Below, piece after piece: positions 42,652-50,733 of a stretch of 62,453 nt of DNA. The position numbers and the translations under genes were made by a program. Origin of the DNA: an uncultured Roseovarius sp. GTDB taxonomy: Bacteria; Pseudomonadota; Alphaproteobacteria; Rhodobacterales; Rhodobacteraceae. Under the pieces are notes generated by a model. The model was not told the origin of the DNA. It was given only the letters and a program-made list of their open reading frames with translations, and did not search any database. The stretch's first letter is position 1; each line of letters opens with the position of its first letter. The stretch is taken from NCBI RefSeq assembly GCF_913057115.1, contig NZ_CAJXNN010000022.1, positions 1 to 62,453 of the forward strand. The letters run 5' to 3'.

Positions 42652-43760
42652 TTCGAAAGGTCCTCTTTGGCTGTTTGGGTTGAAGTTGGGGCCCTATGGC
42701 CATCCTCGGGCGCGGGATTTTGGCGAATGCGCGCCTTTGGATTCTGCTGCGGCTCCTTTTTCAGGCTTCCGGTGACGGAGTCGAAAAGGAGCCGGTTTTC
42801 CGATGGAATGACGACACCGACCGTCTGGCCGGGTTCAAACTTGGCCGGGCCCGGCAGGATCGCGGCAAGCCCGTCTGCGGCCGGATGCCTGAGCGCAAGC
42901 CGGGTTTCGCCGCCCAGGTATTCGAAATCGTCGATCCGGGCGTCAAGATCGCCTTGGCCGGCGGGCACAAGTGAAATGGCTTCCGGGCGCAGGCCAACGG
43001 TCCATTCACCCTCATGCCCAAGTGCGGCCGCGTCGATGAGAGACATCGGCGGATCGCCGATGAATTGGGCGGCGAAGGTGCTGGCCGGGCGCGCGTAAAG
43101 CTCGGCGGGTGTGCCAACCTGTTCAATGCGGCCCTCCCGCATCAGCACGACCTTGTCCGACAGGCTCATCGCCTCGCCCTGGTCATGGGTCACGTAGACG
43201 ACCGTCAGCGCAAGTTTGCGCGCCAGCGTTCGGATATCCCGGCGCACCGCGTGGCGCAGCTTTGCGTCAAGGTTGGATAGCGGCTCGTCCATCAGGCAAA
43301 GCGGCCGCTCCGCCACCGCCGCGCGGGCCAGCGCCACGCGCTGCCTTTGCCCGCCCGAGAGTTCGGAGGGTTTGCGCCGCTCCAGACCTTGCAGCCCCGT
43401 CATGGCAAGCACCTCTGACAGGCGTCGCTCACGCTCTGCGCGGGCGATGCGCCGCACCTTAAGCCCGAAAATCACGTTCTCGGCCACGCTGAGATGCGGA
43501 AACAGCGCGTAGGACTGGAACACCATCGACAGGTTGCGTTGCGCGGCCGGCAGGGCCGTTACGTCGCGGCCATCAATCCGTATGCGCCCTGCCTGCGGCT
43601 GTTCCAGCCCCGCGATCAGGCGCAGCATCGTGGATTTGCCGCAGCCCGAGGGGCCAAGGATCGACAGGAAGGCGCCTTGCTGAAGTTCAAGGCTGATATC
43701 GCAGACCCCGCCCTGTCCGTTCCATTGCCGCGTGAGGCTTTCAAGCGCCAGAAAGCTCAT
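42648..43760 (-). CDS. ABC transporter ATPase, UgpC/MalK type
   Basis: 370 aa. Walker A GPSGCGKST, Q-loop FQSYALFPHL, signature LSGGQRQRVALARA, Walker B PLCLMDEPLSNLD and the switch histidine in VTHDQGEA. A C-terminal TOBE-type domain (TVGLRPEAISLV, LALRHPA, VGVVIPSENRLLFD) is characteristic of UgpC/MalK/MsmK ATPases. It energises the UgpA/E-like permeases. The start overlaps the DeoR gene stop by four bases. The C-terminal tail beyond about residue 340 is polar and probably disordered. Confidence 0.9.
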   Translation of the reverse strand: MSFLALESLTRQWNGQGGVCDISLELQQGAFLSILGPSGCGKSTMLRLIAGLEQPQAGRIRIDGRDVTALPAAQRNLSMVFQSYALFPHLSVAENVIFGLKVRRIARAERERRLSEVLAMTGLQGLERRKPSELSGGQRQRVALARAAVAERPLCLMDEPLSNLDAKLRHAVRRDIRTLARKLALTVVYVTHDQGEAMSLSDKVVLMREGRIEQVGTPAELYARPASTFAAQFIGDPPMSLIDAAALGHEGEWTVGLRPEAISLVPAGQGDLDARIDDFEYLGGETRLALRHPAADGLAAILPGPAKFEPGQTVGVVIPSENRLLFDSVTGSLKKEPQQNPKARIRQNPAPEDGHRAPTSTQTAKEDLSK

Positions 43761-44518
43761 GTGTCCTCCCCCGCGATGATCAACCGATCGCCCAGCGACT
43801 CCAGCAGGGTGGCGAAAGGCGCACCGGGCTTGGCCTCGGTCACAACATGACCAGCCTCGTCGAGGTGCCCGCCGACCGCCGGGGCGCGGCGACCGAATTT
43901 CGAACTGTCCGCAACGAAAATGGACTGCCGGGCGTTTTCCTGTGCTTGGCGGCGGATGCGCACCTCCGGGGCGTGGAAATCCAGCAACGAGCCGTCGGTG
44001 TCGATCCCGGCGGCACCGTAAATGGCGAAATCCGCGCGGTAGGCCCCGAAAAGCTCTTGTGCGAGTGGCCCCAGAACATCCCGATCAGGCAGCCGCAATT
44101 CCCCGCCGGGGATGACAATCCGCGCACCGGGCGCCTCGGACAGGGCCATCGCCGCGTTCAGGTTGTTGGTGATGACGGTCAAGCCTTCCCGCTCGGCCAG
44201 CGCGGCGGCGACCACGGCCGGGGTCGTGCCAATGGAGAAAAACAGCGTGGCTCCGTCCGGGATCAGCCCCGCGACTTGGGCCGCGATCCTCTGCTTGGCC
44301 GCCACGTTCAGCGAGGTGCGCGCCGAATAGGGCAGGTTCGAACTGCCCTCGATGAATTCGGCCCCGCCGTGCAGGCGCCGCAGTTTGCCCTGCGCGCAAA
44401 GCGCGTTGATATCGCGTCGGACGGTATGGGCGGAAACGTGCAGCGCCTCTGCCAGTTCGTCCACCATGACACGCCCGCGGGACTGTGCCGTTTCGAGAAT
44501 CGCCGATTGTCTGTTCAT
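43757..44518 (-). CDS. DeoR/GlpR-family transcriptional regulator
   Basis: 253 aa from ATG 44518; a longer reading to 44581 covers the operator region and lacks support. The N-terminal DeoR helix-turn-helix is ILETAQSRGRVMVDELAEALHVSAHTVRRDINALCAQGKLRRLHGGA. The C-terminal DeoRC sugar-phosphate-sensing domain has FFSIGTTPAVVAAAL, VITNNLNAAMAL, the GPLAQE segment and ADSSKFG. As the first gene of the operon it probably represses it and senses the imported phosphate ester such as glycerol-3-phosphate. Confidence 0.88.
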   Translation of the reverse strand: MNRQSAILETAQSRGRVMVDELAEALHVSAHTVRRDINALCAQGKLRRLHGGAEFIEGSSNLPYSARTSLNVAAKQRIAAQVAGLIPDGATLFFSIGTTPAVVAAALAEREGLTVITNNLNAAMALSEAPGARIVIPGGELRLPDRDVLGPLAQELFGAYRADFAIYGAAGIDTDGSLLDFHAPEVRIRRQAQENARQSIFVADSSKFGRRAPAVGGHLDEAGHVVTEAKPGAPFATLLESLGDRLIIAGEDT

Positions 44519-44533
44519 TCGATGCCCCCTGCG

Positions 44534-44588
44534 TGCTCTTATGAGCAAAGTTTGTGACGGGGGCGTGAAATCAGTGCTCATAAAAGCA
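44534..44588. promoter_or_regulatory. Twin palindromic operators upstream of the DeoR-ABC operon
   Basis: TGCTCTTATGAGCA (44534-44547) and TGCTCATAAAAGCA (44575-44588) are two 14-base near-palindromes 41 bases apart. Read on the opposite strand the second is TGCTTTTATGAGCA, 13 of 14 identical to the first. They lie 16 and 57 bases upstream of the DeoR start codon, where autoregulatory sites of this family sit. I see no other copy in the window. Confidence 0.65.
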
Positions 44589-44710
44589 CTGTTTGGGTCG
44601 GTTCACGACGCAGGCTGCGTGGTCATTCGGTAAGGCCTTGGCAATTCCATGACAGACCCTGCGAGCCACCATACCCGCCGACAACGACAACCAGACGTCG
44701 ACACTGCACC

Positions 44711-45499
44711 TCAGGTCCGCAGGCTTTGGAGAATGCTAGTACCGAGAAACACGAGGGCGGCGACGCAGACGATGGATGGCCCTGCGGGCGTGTCGAGCGC
44801 GTAAGCCGCGCGCAAGCCGATGACGGCGGATGCGCTGCCGATGATCGCAGCGGTAAGCGCCATCTGTTCGGGCGTGCGTGACAGCGGCCGGGCGGCGGCG
44901 GCGGGAATGATCAGCATTGCCGCGATCAGCAGCACGCCGACAACCTTGATTGCAACGGCGACGGTGATGGCGAGCGCAAGTGTCAGGACGAGTTGTTCTC
45001 GCTTCGGGTCGATCCCGCTGGCATAGGCGAGTTCCCCGCTGATCGTCGAGGTAAGCAACGCCGACCAGCGCCAAGCGATCAGCCCGACAACCAGCGCCGC
45101 ACCCCCCCAGATTACCGCCAGATCGCCGCGTGACACGGCGAGAATATCGCCAAACAGATAGGCCATCAGGTCAATGCGGATTCCCGACAGGAACGAGACG
45201 GCGACCAACCCGAAGGCGAGGGCGGAATGCGCCAGAACACCAAGCAGAGTGTCCATCGCATAGCCGCGCCCAGTGAGCACCGTCACGATCAGCGCCATCG
45301 CAAGCGCCACGGCCACGGCCCCCGTGAAGATGGAGATTTGCAAGGCCAGCGAGAGGGCCACGCCGAGGATCGCGGCATGTGCCGTGGCGTCGCCGAAATA
45401 GGCCATGCGCCGCCAGACCACGAAACTGCCCAAAGGGGCCGCCGCAAGGGCTACGCCGACGCCAGCAAGCGCGGCACGGGTCATGAAATCATCCAGCAT
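44711..45499 (-). CDS. znuB: Zinc ABC transporter permease
   Basis: 262 aa with about eight helices; ABC-3 family. Typical segments are VVWRRMAYFGDATAHAAILGVAL near the N-terminus, DTLLGVLAHSALAFG, LFGDILAVS, ASGIDPKREQ and VGVLLIAAMLIIPAAAARPL. It forms the inner-membrane channel for ZnuC and ZnuA. Its ATG shares a base with the znuC stop (TAATG). The gene ends 192 bases before the DeoR operon; the intervening DNA carries that operon's operators. Confidence 0.92.
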   Translation of the reverse strand: MLDDFMTRAALAGVGVALAAAPLGSFVVWRRMAYFGDATAHAAILGVALSLALQISIFTGAVAVALAMALIVTVLTGRGYAMDTLLGVLAHSALAFGLVAVSFLSGIRIDLMAYLFGDILAVSRGDLAVIWGGAALVVGLIAWRWSALLTSTISGELAYASGIDPKREQLVLTLALAITVAVAIKVVGVLLIAAMLIIPAAAARPLSRTPEQMALTAAIIGSASAVIGLRAAYALDTPAGPSIVCVAALVFLGTSILQSLRT

Positions 45500-46263
45500 T
45501 ATTCGGCGGCCTCGGTTTGCTTGTCCGGCGCCGCATGGCCATGCGCGCAGGTTTCGTCATGGGTGTGGTCATGTTCGTGCCGGTAGAGGGCCAGTGCGCC
45601 GCCGGTGCCCGTGCCGAACAGCGCGCGGTATTCCGGCGCGGCGGACACGGTCTCGGGTGTGCCCTGGCAGCAGACATGACCATTGAGGCAAATCACCCGG
45701 TCCGAAGCGGCCATCACCACATGCAACTCGTGGCTGATCATCAGGATGGCGCAGCCGGTGTTTTGCCGTACCTCCTCGATCTGCCGGTAGAAAGCGGCAG
45801 AACCGGGTTGATCCAGCCCCTGAGTCGCCTCATCGAGCAAAAGAAGGTCAGGCGTATTGATCAGCGCCCGCGCCAGAAGAACACGTTGGAACTGGCCGCC
45901 CGACAGGGCGGACATCTGACGGTGTGACAGGTCCGGGACGCCGGCGTGTTCCAGGGCGGCGGCGCTGGCAGACCTCGTGGTGCCTCCGGGCAGGCGCAGG
46001 AACCGGTCAACCGTGATCGGCAGCGTCGGGTCGATATGCAGCTTCTGGGGGACATAGCCGATGCGCAGCCCCGGTTTGCGGGTGATCCGCCCCGATGATG
46101 GGCTGGCCGCACCAATCAGCAACCGCAGCAAGGTGGTCTTGCCGGAGCCGTTGGGCCCGACGACCGTCACGATCTCGCCGGGTTCCACCGCGAGAGACAC
46201 GTCATGCAAAACCCGGTTCGCGCCATAGCTGACGCTGACATTTTCCGCTGTGATCAGGGTCAT
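45499..46263 (-). CDS. znuC: Zinc ABC transporter ATPase
   Basis: 254 aa from ATG 46263, which overlaps the zur stop by four bases. Walker A is VGPNGSGKTT, signature LSGGQFQRVLLARAL, Walker B PDLLLLDEATQGLD and the switch His in ISHELHVV. A C-terminal histidine-rich tail (YRHEHDHTHDETCAHGH) is typical of ZnuC and may bind zinc. It powers uptake through ZnuB. Order zur-znuC-znuB on the minus strand, divergent from znuA, is the common alphaproteobacterial arrangement. Confidence 0.93.
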   Translation of the reverse strand: MTLITAENVSVSYGANRVLHDVSLAVEPGEIVTVVGPNGSGKTTLLRLLIGAASPSSGRITRKPGLRIGYVPQKLHIDPTLPITVDRFLRLPGGTTRSASAAALEHAGVPDLSHRQMSALSGGQFQRVLLARALINTPDLLLLDEATQGLDQPGSAAFYRQIEEVRQNTGCAILMISHELHVVMAASDRVICLNGHVCCQGTPETVSAAPEYRALFGTGTGGALALYRHEHDHTHDETCAHGHAAPDKQTEAAE

Positions 46264-46778
46264 GCGTCGGCCTTTTCCGCACAGGCGGGACAAATGCCCG
46301 TCGCCTCGACCACGGTTCGTTCGATCTTGAAACCCGTGCTCCGTGCAGCATCTCCCAGCGCTCCGCGCGCCGGGGATGCTTGTGCCTCGGCCACCGAATC
46401 GCACAGTCGGCAGATCATGAACGCCGGGGAATGGATGGCCCCGGGATGGGCACAGGCGATAAAGGCGTTGAGCCGTTCGATCTTGTGCGCAAAGCCGTTG
46501 GCAACGAGGAATTCAAGCGCCCGGTAGGCCACGGGTGGTTGCGACCCGAAGCCGGCGTCGCGCAACCTGTCGAGCATTTCATAGGCCCCGAGCGCGCGGT
46601 GCTCTTGCAAGAGAATTTCCAGCGCCTTGCGGCGCACCGGCGTGAGGCGCAGCCCTTCCGCTTCGCAATGCGCCTCGGCTGCCGCGAGTCCGGCGCTGAT
46701 GCAGGACCCATGATCATGCTTTTCAAACCCGATCGGGTCGTTGGGGACAGTTTTTCCTGCTTGGGAGGCGCTTGTCAT
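46260..46778 (-). CDS. zur: Zinc uptake regulator (Fur family)
   Basis: 172 aa. The Fur winged helix is LRLTPVRRKALEILLQEHRALGAYEMLDRLRDAGFGSQPPVAYRALEFLV. The metal sites include the histidine and cysteine of AFIACAHPG and two CxxC pairs (CRLC and CPAC) that hold structural zinc. With zinc bound it represses znuA and its own operon. Its start codon is 56 bases from the divergent znuA start, and the putative operator lies between. Confidence 0.9.
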   Translation of the reverse strand: MTSASQAGKTVPNDPIGFEKHDHGSCISAGLAAAEAHCEAEGLRLTPVRRKALEILLQEHRALGAYEMLDRLRDAGFGSQPPVAYRALEFLVANGFAHKIERLNAFIACAHPGAIHSPAFMICRLCDSVAEAQASPARGALGDAARSTGFKIERTVVEATGICPACAEKADA

Positions 46779-46803
46779 GTTATTTCATTTCATGTAGTCC
46801 GAA

Positions 46804-46826
46804 GGTAACGTTATATAATCACATGG
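46804..46826. promoter_or_regulatory. Candidate Zur operator between zur and znuA
   Basis: The stretch GGTAACGTTATATAATCACA (from 46804) is AT-rich and imperfectly palindromic around TTATATAA, resembling alphaproteobacterial Zur boxes with a GTTATA-type core. A second partial match, ATGTTATTTC, is at 46777-46786. The short divergent spacer leaves no room for a separate site for each gene, so one operator probably controls both. Confidence 0.45.
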
Positions 46827-46834
46827 AGCCGGAT

Positions 46835-47944
46835 ATGTCCAGAAACCTCATTCCCCTGTCTGTCGCCGCGTCTCTGCTTGGCGGCACGGCCATGGCGGAT
46901 GTGCCAAGTGTGGCTGTGGATATCGCGCCCGTTCATTCGCTGGTGGCGCGCGTGATGCAGGGTGTGGGCGAGCCATCCCTCATCGTGGCCCCCGGGGCAA
47001 CCCCGCATGAGTACAATCTGCGCCCCTCCGAGGCGGCCGCGTTGCAGGAGGCTGACCTTGTTTTCTGGGTGAGCCCCGACCTGACACCCTGGCTGGACGA
47101 TGCGATTGAAACACTGGCCGGCGACGCGACTGTTACGGCACTGCTTGAGGTCGATGGGACGATGGAACTGCCGTTCCGGGAAGGCGCGTTGTTCGAGGCG
47201 CATTCCCACGGAGATGAGGGCCACGACGATCATGATCATGGGGCGCATGATCACGACGATAAGCATGATGATCACGATCACGATGATCACGCGCATGACG
47301 AGGACCACGACGGTCATGGTCATGCGGAACATGCCGAGGAAGCAGGACATGATCATGACGATCACGATCACGAAGAGCACGATCACGACCACGAAGAGCA
47401 CGCCGACCATGGGCACGAAGGCCACAACCACGGTGACCACGACCCCCACGCTTGGTTGTCACCTGACAATGGCGCGGTCTGGCTGAACGCCATCGCGTCG
47501 CAATTGTCTGCCGCTGATCCGGACAACGCGGGTGCCTATTTCGCCAATGCAGCGGCGGGGCGCGAAGAGCTGGCCGCTTTGAGTGACGAGATCAACAGTA
47601 TTCTCGACCCGGTGCGCGACCGCAACTTCATCGTATTCCACGATGCCTACCAGTATTTCGAGTCGGCGTTCGATTTCCCGGCCTCGGGTGCCATTTCCGT
47701 CTCCGATGCCTCCGACCCCAGCCCTGCACGCATCGCCGAGATCCAGAAGCGCGTTGTCGATCAGGGTGTGACCTGCGTGTTGTCCGAACCGCAATTCGAT
47801 CCCGGCATCGTCGACGCGGTGATGGACGGGTCAAGGGCGAACACCGGCGTGCTCGATCCGTTGGGCTCTGACCTCAAGCCCGGCCCGGACCTCTATGGCA
47901 AGGTCCTTCGCAACCTCGCCACGGCACTGGCGGATTGCCTCTAG
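46835..47944 (+). CDS. znuA: Zinc-binding periplasmic protein
   Basis: 369 aa from ATG 46835, with GGAG six bases upstream; ATG 46823 is possible. A signal peptide ends at TAMA. The zinc ligands typical of ZnuA are H in IAPVHSLVARV, H in GATPHEYNLRPS, H in FIVFHDAYQYFE and an acidic residue near the C-terminus. Between about residues 125 and 210 lies an extreme His/Asp-rich loop (HDDHDHGAHDHDDKHDDHDHD and so on), far longer than in Escherichia coli ZnuA. The loop probably gathers zinc in the periplasm. Two cysteines (VTCVLSE and the final ADCL) likely form a disulfide. Confidence 0.93.
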   Translation: MSRNLIPLSVAASLLGGTAMADVPSVAVDIAPVHSLVARVMQGVGEPSLIVAPGATPHEYNLRPSEAAALQEADLVFWVSPDLTPWLDDAIETLAGDATVTALLEVDGTMELPFREGALFEAHSHGDEGHDDHDHGAHDHDDKHDDHDHDDHAHDEDHDGHGHAEHAEEAGHDHDDHDHEEHDHDHEEHADHGHEGHNHGDHDPHAWLSPDNGAVWLNAIASQLSAADPDNAGAYFANAAAGREELAALSDEINSILDPVRDRNFIVFHDAYQYFESAFDFPASGAISVSDASDPSPARIAEIQKRVVDQGVTCVLSEPQFDPGIVDAVMDGSRANTGVLDPLGSDLKPGPDLYGKVLRNLATALADCL

Positions 47945-47955
47945 GATTGTTGAAA

Positions 47956-47987
47956 CGCGTGCTGCCGACGTCCCTCGGCGGCACGCG
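47956..47987 (+). terminator. Stem-loop terminator after znuA
   Basis: CGCGTGCTGCCGA (47956-47968) pairs with TCGGCGGCACGCG (47975-47987) with one T-G wobble and a CGTCCC loop, 12 bases after the znuA stop. There is no T-run, so it may be a factor-dependent terminator or mRNA-stabilising hairpin. Confidence 0.55.
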
Positions 47988-48934
47988 ACAATGCCGATCG
48001 AATGTGACGAGGCTTCGGTTGGCACAGCCGCGATTGGCGGACCTAAACGTTGATCACGCAAAGCTCGGCTTCGGTGATTGACGCGACGGGCACATCGTTC
48101 CTGATGACGGGCGACATCCTCGGCGTGATCGCAAATGGCGAAAAGCCCGATGGCCCCATGCCTGATGACCTTTTCAAGTCAGGCATGCCCGGAGTGGGGT
48201 CAGAGCGGCGTAAGCATCATGCGAGGCTTAAAGCCGAATTCTCGCTTTTTCCCGAAAACCTCGTTCCGCCGGGTTCTCAAGCTACCACCCGTCGCGGGGC
48301 ACCAGATTGGTGCTTGTCATCCGCATGGCATCCGTGTGGACGATCAATTTGACGCTTAAGGAAAACTGGCTGTGGACGCAGTCTCCGGCTATCCAGTCTC
48401 GCAAAGTTTCCCTGCTAACAGGGAAAAATACAGGGAAAATCGCAGAAACGAGCCGTCTATTTTAGCTTCGATGCGATTATAGTTTGAATTTTCAGGATGA
48501 TAGGTAAGTGGAGCAGGGGTGCATAACAGGGAAATGCAGGGAAACCCCTCTCGTTTTCGGCGCAAGCTCGCAAAACTCTTTCCGCCTTGAAAAAATCCCG
48601 CGTTGAAGATGGAGCAGTTTACACGGTGGGCTTTCTGTTTCGTGTGGCGACCAAGCAATTCGGTGAACTCAATCGCTCAATCAAGTCACGCTTCCTTTCA
48701 TGAAGTAGTCAAGAAATAAGAGGCGGATAAGGCGCCCTGGTTGACAAACGCGTTTTAAGTCAATGGGTTAGGGGGTTGACGCTTGAAACGGAATTTCGTA
48801 AACGAGTTGTAATTCGGTGGTTCAGGCTAGGGTTCGCACGCACCGAATCAAAGCGATGGCCGCACCACTTCTGACCTAGCCCAGCGACCTCCTCGCGATT
48901 TCTGAAAATAAGGAACTCGAATGAGGAGGCCATC
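47988..48934. other. Non-coding region with direct repeats before the terminase cassette
   Basis: About 950 bases without a supportable gene; frames here are short, lack ribosome-binding sites and have no recognisable similarity. TAACAGGGAAA occurs at 48416-48426 and 48524-48534, each followed within a few bases by a second CAGGGAAA (48431-48438 and 48537-48544). AT content rises here compared with znuA. TTGACA and TTGACG boxes near 48740 and 48777 may be promoter elements for the methyltransferase gene. It looks like a junction of acquired DNA. Confidence 0.5.
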
Positions 48935-50317
48935 ATGGCATCTGAAAACTACGATTCTAACTTTGCATCAGGCCACAACCTGAAGAATGATCTCATGCCT
49001 CAGCTTAAGATCACATATCGCCGGACTGATGAATTGAAGGCGAGCAAACATCAGGTCCGCCAGGTCAAGCCCAAGCATGTCAAGCGCGCAGCACGGTCAA
49101 TTGAAAGGTTCGGATTTTGCGAACCTGTCCTCGTCAACGGCGACGAAGTCGTTGATGGGCATGTTCGCTTGAAAGCCGCCCTAGAACTCGGTCTTGAGAA
49201 CATCCCGACGATCGATGTTTCACATCTCGACGATGATGAAATCCGGCTTGTCAGGATCGCTTTGAACAAAATCCAGGAACAAGGCACCTGGGACGATTTC
49301 GCGCTGAAGCTGGAATTCGCGTATCAGTTGGAGATCAACACAAACCTGTCGGTCACAGGCTTCGACGCTTGGGAAATCGATGCCGTTCTCGAAATCGGCG
49401 AAGCAGTCGAGGGTGGCGACGATGGTGACCAAGTTGTCCAACTGCCCGATCCCAATGCCAGTTCAGTAAGCCAGACCGGCGATCTGTGGCAACTGGGCAA
49501 ACACCTGATCCTGTGTGGCAACGCGCGCTCCAAGCCGGATGTGACCACTCTGGTCAATGGCAAGCCTATCTCGATGTGCTTCACCGACGTGCCTTTCAAC
49601 GTGCCCAATAAGGGCCACGTGACATCTTCCAGTCATCACCCGGAGTTCCTCGAAGCGCATGGTGAGCTCAGTTCGCCAGGCTATGAGGATTTTCTTGCGC
49701 TAACGCTGGGACATGCATCCGAGGCGTTGAAGCCAGGCGGGCTGCTTTACACATTCATCGACTGGCGCCACACAAAAGAGTTGTCTGCGGCGCTCGAACG
49801 CATCGGGCTGGAGCAGATCCAGCTTTGTGTCTGGGTGAAAGATCATCCCGGCATGGGATCGTTCTACCGATCTCAGCACGAGCTTGTTTATGTCGTAAAG
49901 AAGCCAGGCGCCGCGCACTGTAACAACATTATGCTGGGCGCGCACGGCCGGAACCGCAGCAATGTCTGGCAGTTTCCTGGTGCGACCGGTGGCAAGACCG
50001 ATGATGCTGATGATTTCAAGTCGCATCCCACAGTCAAGCCGCTGAAGCTGATCGACGAGGCCTTGCTTGACGTGACAGGCGCCGGCGATGTTGTGCTGGA
50101 TCCCTTCCTTGGTAGTGGCTCGACATTGCTCGCGGCTGAGCGAATGCAACGGCGGTGCCTCGGTCTGGAGATCTCACCTGCGTATGTCGATCTCGCAATA
50201 CGCCGATGGCAGGCCATGACCGGGGAAGAGGCAGTGCACGTCGAGAGCGGCAAGACCTACGACGAACGCGCGGTGGAGCAGCCGCAAGATGATCACTCGG
50301 CGCAGGGAGACTTCTGA
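48935..50317 (+). CDS. ParB-like nuclease domain / DNA N4- or N6-methyltransferase
   Basis: 460 aa from ATG 48935 with GAGGAGG six bases upstream. Residues 25-120 form a ParB/Srx domain (KPKHVKRAARSIERFGFCEPVLVNGDEVVDGHVRLKAALELG). Residues 170-440 are a beta-class methyltransferase: CFTDVPFNVPNKGHV at the catalytic DPPY position, LCVWVKDHPGMGSFYRSQHELVYVVKK, NNIMLGAHGRNRSNVWQF and the SAM motif LDPFLGSGSTLLAAERMQRRCLGLE. The catalytic motif reads D-V-P-F rather than D-P-P-Y, so activity is doubtful. This gene starts a phage-like cassette; the next gene overlaps its stop by one base. Confidence 0.85.
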   Translation: MASENYDSNFASGHNLKNDLMPQLKITYRRTDELKASKHQVRQVKPKHVKRAARSIERFGFCEPVLVNGDEVVDGHVRLKAALELGLENIPTIDVSHLDDDEIRLVRIALNKIQEQGTWDDFALKLEFAYQLEINTNLSVTGFDAWEIDAVLEIGEAVEGGDDGDQVVQLPDPNASSVSQTGDLWQLGKHLILCGNARSKPDVTTLVNGKPISMCFTDVPFNVPNKGHVTSSSHHPEFLEAHGELSSPGYEDFLALTLGHASEALKPGGLLYTFIDWRHTKELSAALERIGLEQIQLCVWVKDHPGMGSFYRSQHELVYVVKKPGAAHCNNIMLGAHGRNRSNVWQFPGATGGKTDDADDFKSHPTVKPLKLIDEALLDVTGAGDVVLDPFLGSGSTLLAAERMQRRCLGLEISPAYVDLAIRRWQAMTGEEAVHVESGKTYDERAVEQPQDDHSAQGDF

Positions 50318-50733
50318 TGAGCAACGGGAAAAATAACGATTATGAGGTTGGTAAAGGCAAGCCTCCAAAACAACATCAATTCCAGCCCGGCCAAAGCGGC
50401 AACCCAAAGGGTCGGCCCAAAGGTAGCAAAAATGTCCATCACGTTCTGTCAAAGATCCTGAACGAGAAGATTACGGTGACGGATGCCGGTAAGAAAATGG
50501 TGGTCGAGAAGCTGGAAGGAGCCATGCGGGTCCTGGTGAACAAATCTTTCGAAGGCCGCCCACAATCGCTGAAGCTTCTCATCGACTTGCTGAAAGATGG
50601 TGAAGCCGTCGCTCAGCAGCCGACAGAATATCAGTTCACCGACGATGACTTTAACGCGTTGATGGAAGAGGTGGACTGGATTGCAGAGGTCCGGGAAGCC
50701 CATAAAGAGTTCAAGGCCGATGGTTCCGAATGA
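50317..50733 (+). CDS. DUF5681 domain protein of phage-like cassette
   Basis: 138 aa. The N-terminal region KGKPPKQHQFQPGQSGNPKGRPKGSKN is the basic DUF5681 signature (short DNA-binding-like segment), followed by a helical domain and an acidic C-terminus. It starts on the final A of the methyltransferase stop codon and overlaps the terminase gene by 14 bases. In related cassettes it sits directly before a large terminase subunit and may act as a small terminase or DNA-recognition partner (inference). Confidence 0.75.
   Translation: MSNGKNNDYEVGKGKPPKQHQFQPGQSGNPKGRPKGSKNVHHVLSKILNEKITVTDAGKKMVVEKLEGAMRVLVNKSFEGRPQSLKLLIDLLKDGEAVAQQPTEYQFTDDDFNALMEEVDWIAEVREAHKEFKADGSE

Noticed and set aside
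46811..47449. Valine/isoleucine-rich minus-strand frame opposite znuA, looking like a membrane protein
   Set aside because: The hydrophobic run is the reverse reading of the GAT/CAC-rich His-Asp loop codons of znuA, not a gene.
48050..48352. Plus-strand frame of 100 codons after znuA
   Set aside because: Starts at TTG without a ribosome-binding site and shows no family pattern; may be debris.
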